Assembly (NCBI GenBank): GCA_023489375.1
Contig: JAMDCX010000127.1
Span: 1 to 10,090 of the forward strand
Reading direction: 5' to 3'
DNA length: 10,090 nucleotides
Source: Planctomycetota bacterium
GTDB taxonomy: Bacteria > Planctomycetota > Phycisphaerae > WQYP01
Both the position numbers and the translations under genes were made by a program. The notes under the pieces are model-generated. The model had not been told where the DNA came from. It searched no databases and saw only the letters and a program-made list of their open reading frames with translations. Of this stretch, positions 7,218 through 10,090 are shown one piece after another; position 1 is the first letter of the stretch; each line of letters begins with the position of its first letter.

Positions 7218-7562
7218 CTAATTCAACTGATCGCGTCGTTTCGCCGCAAGGTCAATGTCATGGCGTGCCGTTTTCTGTGTTTTCTTGATAAAACCGTGCA
7301 ACAGCACCATGGCACGGCCGTCGAGGCAAAAAATCACCCTTGCAATCCGTTCTCCAAGCCGGCTCCTGACCTCCCAAAGCCCGTGGCCCAGGCTGCCAAC
7401 AAGCGGTTTGTCGATGGGCCGGCAATATTGCACTTTAAGAATATCAGCACCAATGAGCTTCCGTACCGCTTTGGACAGCGTCTGCAGCCATTCACGCACC
7501 GGCTCGTTGCCGGCATCGGTCCTGAAGAACACGGCATCGAGTGTTCGTTCTATGTCACTCAT
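7218..7562 (-). CDS. higB: HigB/Gp49-like toxin of the RelE superfamily
   Basis: This 114-residue protein is probably a ribosome-dependent mRNA interferase. Visible family features are PVREWLQTLS (residues 21-30), the KPLVGSLGHGLWEVRSR core (52-68), the strand RVIFCLDGRAMVLLHGFIKKTQKT (75-98), and a C-terminal HDIDLAAKRRDQ helix. These match the phage-derived Gp49/HigB family. A longer open frame extends upstream to 7757, but the ATG at 7562 fits the family's usual start (MSDIERTLDAVFFRT). That ATG overlaps by 4 bp the stop of a 76-codon frame derived from a mod fragment, suggesting coupled translation. No strong promoter was seen; a GTATAC palindrome at 7579-7584 lies 17 nt upstream. Confidence 0.85.
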   Translation of the reverse strand: MSDIERTLDAVFFRTDAGNEPVREWLQTLSKAVRKLIGADILKVQYCRPIDKPLVGSLGHGLWEVRSRLGERIARVIFCLDGRAMVLLHGFIKKTQKTARHDIDLAAKRRDQLN

Positions 7563-7648
7563 GACTGTACCATTTTTTGTATACCCTGTCCAGCCGCACT
7601 TGGGCGAGGTCTTACCGCAGCCACGGCATCTCGGCGGTTTTCCTGTGC

Positions 7649-7789
7649 AGCACGGAAGTTTGCCTGGTAACTTGCCTCTGGACTGTGAATCAGCATGCGC
7701 GGCTGCAGCCTCGGTCGATTCTCCTTGCCGATCCGCCCGCCGTGCGGGCACGTCCATGTGAGTTCCAGTATTTGTTTTCCATTGGCCAT
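7649..7789 (-). pseudogene. N-terminal fragment of type III DNA methyltransferase (mod), with in-frame hairpin insertion
   Basis: From ATG 7789 the - strand reads MANGKQILELTW, then a 7-codon insertion, then IGKENRPRLQPRMLI and HSPEASYQANFR. This matches the extreme N-terminus of type III Mod proteins, recalled as TWIGKENRPxLEPRxLLxxPExSYHAxHRV. The methyltransferase motifs (DPPY, FxGxG) that should follow are absent, so it is a truncated remnant. The open frame continues with unrelated residues to TGA at 7561-7559, overlapping the toxin start by 4 bp, so it may now act as a small leader frame. It is about 40 nt downstream of hairpin copy 2 on this strand. Confidence 0.65.
7733..7753 (-). repeat. 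21-nt in-frame hairpin insertion within the mod fragment
   Basis: Compared with the fragments at 8025 and 9938, this copy has seven extra codons between TW and IGKE. The insertion contains a perfect stem, GCCCGC (7735-7740) and GCGGGC (7744-7749), with a 3-nt loop. The reading frame is kept. Confidence 0.5.
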
Positions 7790-7941
7790 GGCTGGTATTT
7801 TAGAGGAAAAGCCGTCCGCAGTCAGCTTTAACCGCAGATAGTGCAGATTTGCGCAGATGTTCCGGCGTAATCTGCGGGCATCTGCGTTATCTGCGGTTTC
7901 TGCCAAACTCTGTACCTGGCGTGACAGTAATTATCAGGGCC
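7754..7941. repeat. 188-bp direct repeat, left copy (flanks the ATPase/DUF4276 pair)
   Basis: This segment matches 9903-10090 at a constant offset of 2149 with only two differences (T7757/G9906 and G7814/A9963). It covers the head of one mod fragment, a 40-nt spacer, hairpin copy 2 and the tail of another mod fragment. The right copy may continue beyond the window. Near identity implies recent duplication or gene conversion. Confidence 0.95.
7830..7898. repeat. 69-bp hairpin repeat, copy 2
   Basis: It has the same 10-bp inverted ends as copy 1 and is identical to copy 3. On the - strand it begins right after the mod fragment that starts at 8025; reading through it gives PQITQMPADYAGTSAQICTICG and ends with TAA at its edge, so the repeat supplies the stop codon of that fragment. 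Confidence 0.9.
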
Positions 7942-8025
7942 GTCAATCAGCACCCGCGGCTCCAGCTTCGGTCGGTTCTCTTTGCCGATCCAGGTACATT
8001 TGAGGCGTGTGCTATTTTTGGCCAT
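7906..8025 (-). pseudogene. N-terminal fragment of type III DNA methyltransferase (mod), best preserved copy
   Basis: From ATG 8025 the - strand encodes MAKNSTRLKCTWIGKENRPK, then LEPRVLIDGPDNYCHARYRV. These 40 residues match the beginning of type III restriction-modification Mod subunits, which methylate adenine. The frame then runs through the hairpin and stops at 7830-7828, giving only 65 codons with no catalytic motif, so it is a stump. Its first codons (ATGGCCAAAAATAG) overlap the last codons and stop of the DUF4276 gene by 14 nt. This suggests an ancestral order ATPase-DUF4276-mod with coupled translation, or insertion at this junction. Confidence 0.7.
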
Positions 8026-8596
8026 GTTCATGCGAACCGTGTGGATGAATGATATTGTTAATGCCTTGGATAAACACTTCAAAACTTTTTGATCGCTTAT
8101 TGGCTGGATCAAGGTATGGCCCAATGGCGCGTGAACCGCCGACAGTTTGATAACGGTGATTCGTAAGTTTTTCCAATTCCTGGCAGGTGTTGGCCAACAA
8201 ATCCGGCTTGCGAAATTTCGCCTTATCCTGTTTTTGGGCAAGCCCGGCAATCATCAGGCCCTTTTCTACGGCCGCGAGGTCCGCAAGGTACCAGCTTTCC
8301 AGTTCGTGACAGGCAATGCGGACCAAGGCATCGGCACGCCCAGCCGCGCGGCATTTTTCAACCAGTTGTTCCTTGATTTTTTTACAGTCACCGGCATCCT
8401 GATCGCGTAAAATCACGAAGTGGGCATCCGCAGATTGGTAGTGCTGCAGGCGGAGAACCAATTGTTCTTCAAGGTCGCTTTTGCCTTCAAAAACAATGTA
8501 ACGCACCGGTATTCCGGGGAGTGCCAATCGCGGCAGGAGCCCTTTGAGCATTTCGGCGGCGGATTGTTCTTCGAGCAGGAATACCAGTTCGCTCAT
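8012..8596 (-). CDS. DUF4276 family protein, putative TOPRIM-like effector
   Basis: This 194-residue protein has the order of conserved positions seen in DUF4276: LLEEQSAAEML (acidic E9/E10), FEGKSDLEEQL (36-46), VILRDQDAGD (61-70, D65 and D67), RIACHELESWYLAD (93-106), and the C-terminal SRAIGPYLD...KRSKSFEVFIQGI. An early Glu plus a DxD on a later strand is the arrangement expected of TOPRIM-type metal-binding nucleases, which would make it the effector of the pair. That catalytic role is inference. The start ATG at 8596 overlaps the ATPase stop by 4 bp (ATGA), showing tight coupling. The gene is intact and its end overlaps a mod fragment by 14 nt. Confidence 0.85.
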   Translation of the reverse strand: MSELVFLLEEQSAAEMLKGLLPRLALPGIPVRYIVFEGKSDLEEQLVLRLQHYQSADAHFVILRDQDAGDCKKIKEQLVEKCRAAGRADALVRIACHELESWYLADLAAVEKGLMIAGLAQKQDKAKFRKPDLLANTCQELEKLTNHRYQTVGGSRAIGPYLDPANKRSKSFEVFIQGINNIIHPHGSHEHGQK

Positions 8597-9780
8597 TGCG
8601 GGGCCGCCCCCTCAAAAAAGCCCTGTTTCCAGAGGTAGCCTAATTTATCGCCATTCTCCATATATTTAACGATTTGTGCATCATCGGAGGCCCGCTTAAC
8701 GACGGTGTATCCATCTTCCTTTACAAGCCAAAACACTTCCTCGAGTTTGCAGGCGTTAAGGAAGTCCGGGGAATGGGTTGAAATGAACACTTGTCCACCG
8801 CGATCAGCATAAGCGCGGAACTCTTCAGCCAGCTCGGTTAGCAGCGATGGGTAGAGCTGATTTTCAGGTTCTTCCACGCACAGCAACGGGTGGGGCCGGG
8901 GATCGTAAAGAAGGATGAGGTACGCCAGCATTTTGATGGTGCCGTCCGAGACATGTCGGGCAAGGAATGGATCGGTAAACGCACCATCCTGAAACCGCAG
9001 CAATACTCGCCCCTCTTCGGTGGTTTTGGCGTCAACATGGGTAATGCCGGGGACGCGATGTTTGAGACGGTCAATAATCTTATCAAAAACGTCCCTGTGG
9101 CACTTGTATAAAAATTCCGTCACGAGGGCCAGATTCTCCCCTTCTTTAGAGAGGTGTTCCGCGTGGCCGGCCTCTTGTTCCGGACGGGCGCGCTGGATAT
9201 GAAAATCGGAAATATGCCAACTAGATATCAATTCACCAAGGGCCATGGCTGCCGGGAACTTTTTGAATTGAGCCAAACCTTTTATCGCGAGCGTATCAGG
9301 AGATTTAAGCGCCTGATCCTCGCGGTTTAATTCATTTTCTGATTGTACCTTCTCAGGCTCATTGGTAACGGCAGTGCCACGACCTTTCTCAAAATCCAAA
9401 AAGTGCCAAGGCTGGCCCCGACTTCCACGGCGGTATTTGAGCACTTCGCGGGCGACTACCGGTCGGCCGTCATCCTCATCAATAGCCAGAGTGTATGTAA
9501 TAAGGGGCGAAGCATCCTGCTGGCGGAATTTAATCTCAATTTCAATTGGGCCATCGGCATTACGACTGCGTACTTCCTGAAAACCACGACTTCCGCCAAG
9601 CCGCGTCAGGGCGATGGGTACGTCATCGGTGAGCGCATCTTTAAGAAAACCGAAAACGCTAAGCAGGGTGGACTTACCTGTGCCATTAGCCCCAACAAGC
9701 ACGCACAGGCGAGGAATTTGTTTTAGCTCGGCACACTTAAATGCTTTGAAGTTCTTGAGTGCAAGAGATTCAAGTTTCAT
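8593..9780 (-). CDS. AAA family ATPase (RecF/OLD-like, AAA_21 type), putative defence sensor
   Basis: This is a 395-residue ABC/SMC-like ATPase resembling predicted ATPases of the COG4637 type. Walker A is GANGTGKS (30-37) within the typical opening MKLESLALKNFKAF. The signature-like HVSDGTIKMLAYL starts at 276, Walker B is LLCVEEPEN (299-307), and the switch motif is FISTHSPDFL with H336. The end, GDKLGYLWKQGFF, is also family-like. All ATPase elements are intact. Start ATG 9780 has a GAAAGG ribosome site (9791-9796) 10 nt upstream. It is coupled by a 4-bp overlap to the DUF4276 gene. ATPase + TOPRIM pairs such as PARIS, OLD and Gabija act against phages; this pair is placed with them by layout only. 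Reading downstream it could also be an uncharacterised TA-like pair. Confidence 0.9.
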   Translation of the reverse strand: MKLESLALKNFKAFKCAELKQIPRLCVLVGANGTGKSTLLSVFGFLKDALTDDVPIALTRLGGSRGFQEVRSRNADGPIEIEIKFRQQDASPLITYTLAIDEDDGRPVVAREVLKYRRGSRGQPWHFLDFEKGRGTAVTNEPEKVQSENELNREDQALKSPDTLAIKGLAQFKKFPAAMALGELISSWHISDFHIQRARPEQEAGHAEHLSKEGENLALVTEFLYKCHRDVFDKIIDRLKHRVPGITHVDAKTTEEGRVLLRFQDGAFTDPFLARHVSDGTIKMLAYLILLYDPRPHPLLCVEEPENQLYPSLLTELAEEFRAYADRGGQVFISTHSPDFLNACKLEEVFWLVKEDGYTVVKRASDDAQIVKYMENGDKLGYLWKQGFFEGAAPQ

Positions 9781-9790
9781 GGGCCGCGTT

Positions 9791-9796
9791 CCTTTC
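9791..9796 (-). promoter_or_regulatory. Shine-Dalgarno site for the AAA ATPase
   Basis: On the - strand GAAAGG, followed by 10 nt, precedes ATG 9780. AT-rich sequence just upstream (9800-9830, with TATTAT and TATGAT) could hold a -10 element, but no convincing -35 partner was found. Confidence 0.55.
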
Positions 9797-9836
9797 GAAC
9801 CATCATAATAATCGAAGATTAACAGGAATGGGAGTT

Positions 9837-9938
9837 TCAGGATGTTTTATTTTGCAAGTTCCACCCTCGCGGCCCCAGTTTCGGCCAACTTTCCTTGCGA
9901 ATCCAGGTGAGTTCCAGTATTTGTTTTCCATTGGCCAT
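9837..9938 (-). pseudogene. Diverged N-terminal fragment of type III DNA methyltransferase (mod)
   Basis: From ATG 9938 the - strand reads MANGKQILELTWIRKESWPK, then LGPRGWNLQNKTS and stop. The first 12 codons equal those of the fragment at 7789; the rest is a decayed version of IGKENRPxLxPR and then unrelated sequence. It lies 56 nt upstream of the ATPase gene on the same strand and could serve only as a leader frame. Confidence 0.55.
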
Positions 9939-9978
9939 GGCTGGTATTTTAGAGGAAAAGCCATCCGCAGTCAGCTTT

Positions 9979-10047
9979 AACCGCAGATAGTGCAGATTTG
10001 CGCAGATGTTCCGGCGTAATCTGCGGGCATCTGCGTTATCTGCGGTT
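9979..10047. repeat. 69-bp hairpin repeat, copy 3
   Basis: It is identical to copy 2 over all 69 positions and has the same inverted ends AACCGCAGAT/ATCTGCGGTT. It lies between a mod fragment tail (10048-10090) and the mod fragment that starts at 9938. Confidence 0.9.
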
Positions 10048-10090
10048 TCTGCCAAACTCTGTACCTGGCGTGACAGTAATTATCAGGGCC
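10048..10090 (-). pseudogene. 3' part of another mod N-terminal fragment (continues outside window)
   Basis: The - strand encodes GPDNYCHARYRVWQ, identical to the end of the fragment at 7906-8025, and then enters hairpin copy 3. By analogy another cargo gene may lie just to the right of the window. Confidence 0.55.

Larger units (their letters stand above)
9903..10090. repeat. 188-bp direct repeat, right copy (runs to window edge)
   Basis: This is the partner of 7754-7941 at a constant offset of 2149, with two mismatches. It contains the head of the 9938 mod fragment, hairpin copy 3 and the tail of a mod fragment that starts beyond the window. Confidence 0.95.

Noticed and set aside
7255..7761. 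Long + strand frames opposite the toxin
   Set aside because: The - strand toxin has clear family motifs and a proper operon layout; the + strand frames show none.
6675..10047. Three 69-bp repeats considered as CRISPR repeats
   Set aside because: They are over 1 kb apart with genes between them, are long self-complementary hairpins, and have no uniform spacers or cas genes nearby.

Overview
The window has two parts. The left part (1 to about 6577) carries ordinary chromosomal genes on the + strand. The right part (about 6578 to 10090) is an accessory region with its genes on the - strand and is full of repeats. No rRNA, tRNA or other taxonomic marker is present. The composition, the signal peptide + propeller-like + RDD protein, and the short palindromic repeats of the 'ICANLxxLRLK' translated type point loosely to a PVC-group bacterium, perhaps Planctomycetota/Phycisphaerae. 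That placement is an inference from impression, not a demonstration.

Left part. The end of an unidentified gene (3-89) is followed by a large RDD-family membrane protein (335-2281) with a run of nine G in its signal-peptide codons. A small MazG-type nucleotide pyrophosphohydrolase (2295-2576) follows, 13 nt downstream, so these two are probably an operon. The 626-bp gap 2577-3202 holds a 122-bp MITE-like element with perfect 12-bp inverted ends and what looks like the frameshifted 3' remnant of a - strand gene. Next come recN (3203-5011), the SMC-like DNA repair ATPase, and a MATE multidrug/cation antiporter that probably starts at a GTG 4 nt after recN. A strong intrinsic terminator (6538-6577) closes the block.

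Right part. Reading along the - strand from 10090 downward, the order is: tail of a type III DNA methyltransferase (mod) N-terminal fragment, 69-bp hairpin repeat, head of another mod fragment, AAA ATPase + DUF4276 pair, mod fragment, hairpin repeat, mod fragment, HigB-like toxin + HigA-like antitoxin, decayed mod fragment, hairpin repeat. Two intact two-gene modules of defence or toxin-antitoxin type are therefore each bounded by the same unit: a truncated mod 5' end joined to a 69-bp hairpin. The two units around the ATPase pair are 188-bp direct repeats differing at two positions, and the hairpin copies differ by compensatory changes that keep the stem paired.

The ATPase (RecF/OLD-like, Walker A, SDGT, EEPEN, STH) and the DUF4276 protein (TOPRIM-like acidic residues) overlap by 4 bp and most resemble, in layout, sensor-ATPase + TOPRIM effector anti-phage systems. 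The repeated boundary unit is the most unusual thing here: it looks like a modular cassette architecture whose mobilisation mechanism is not visible in the window.
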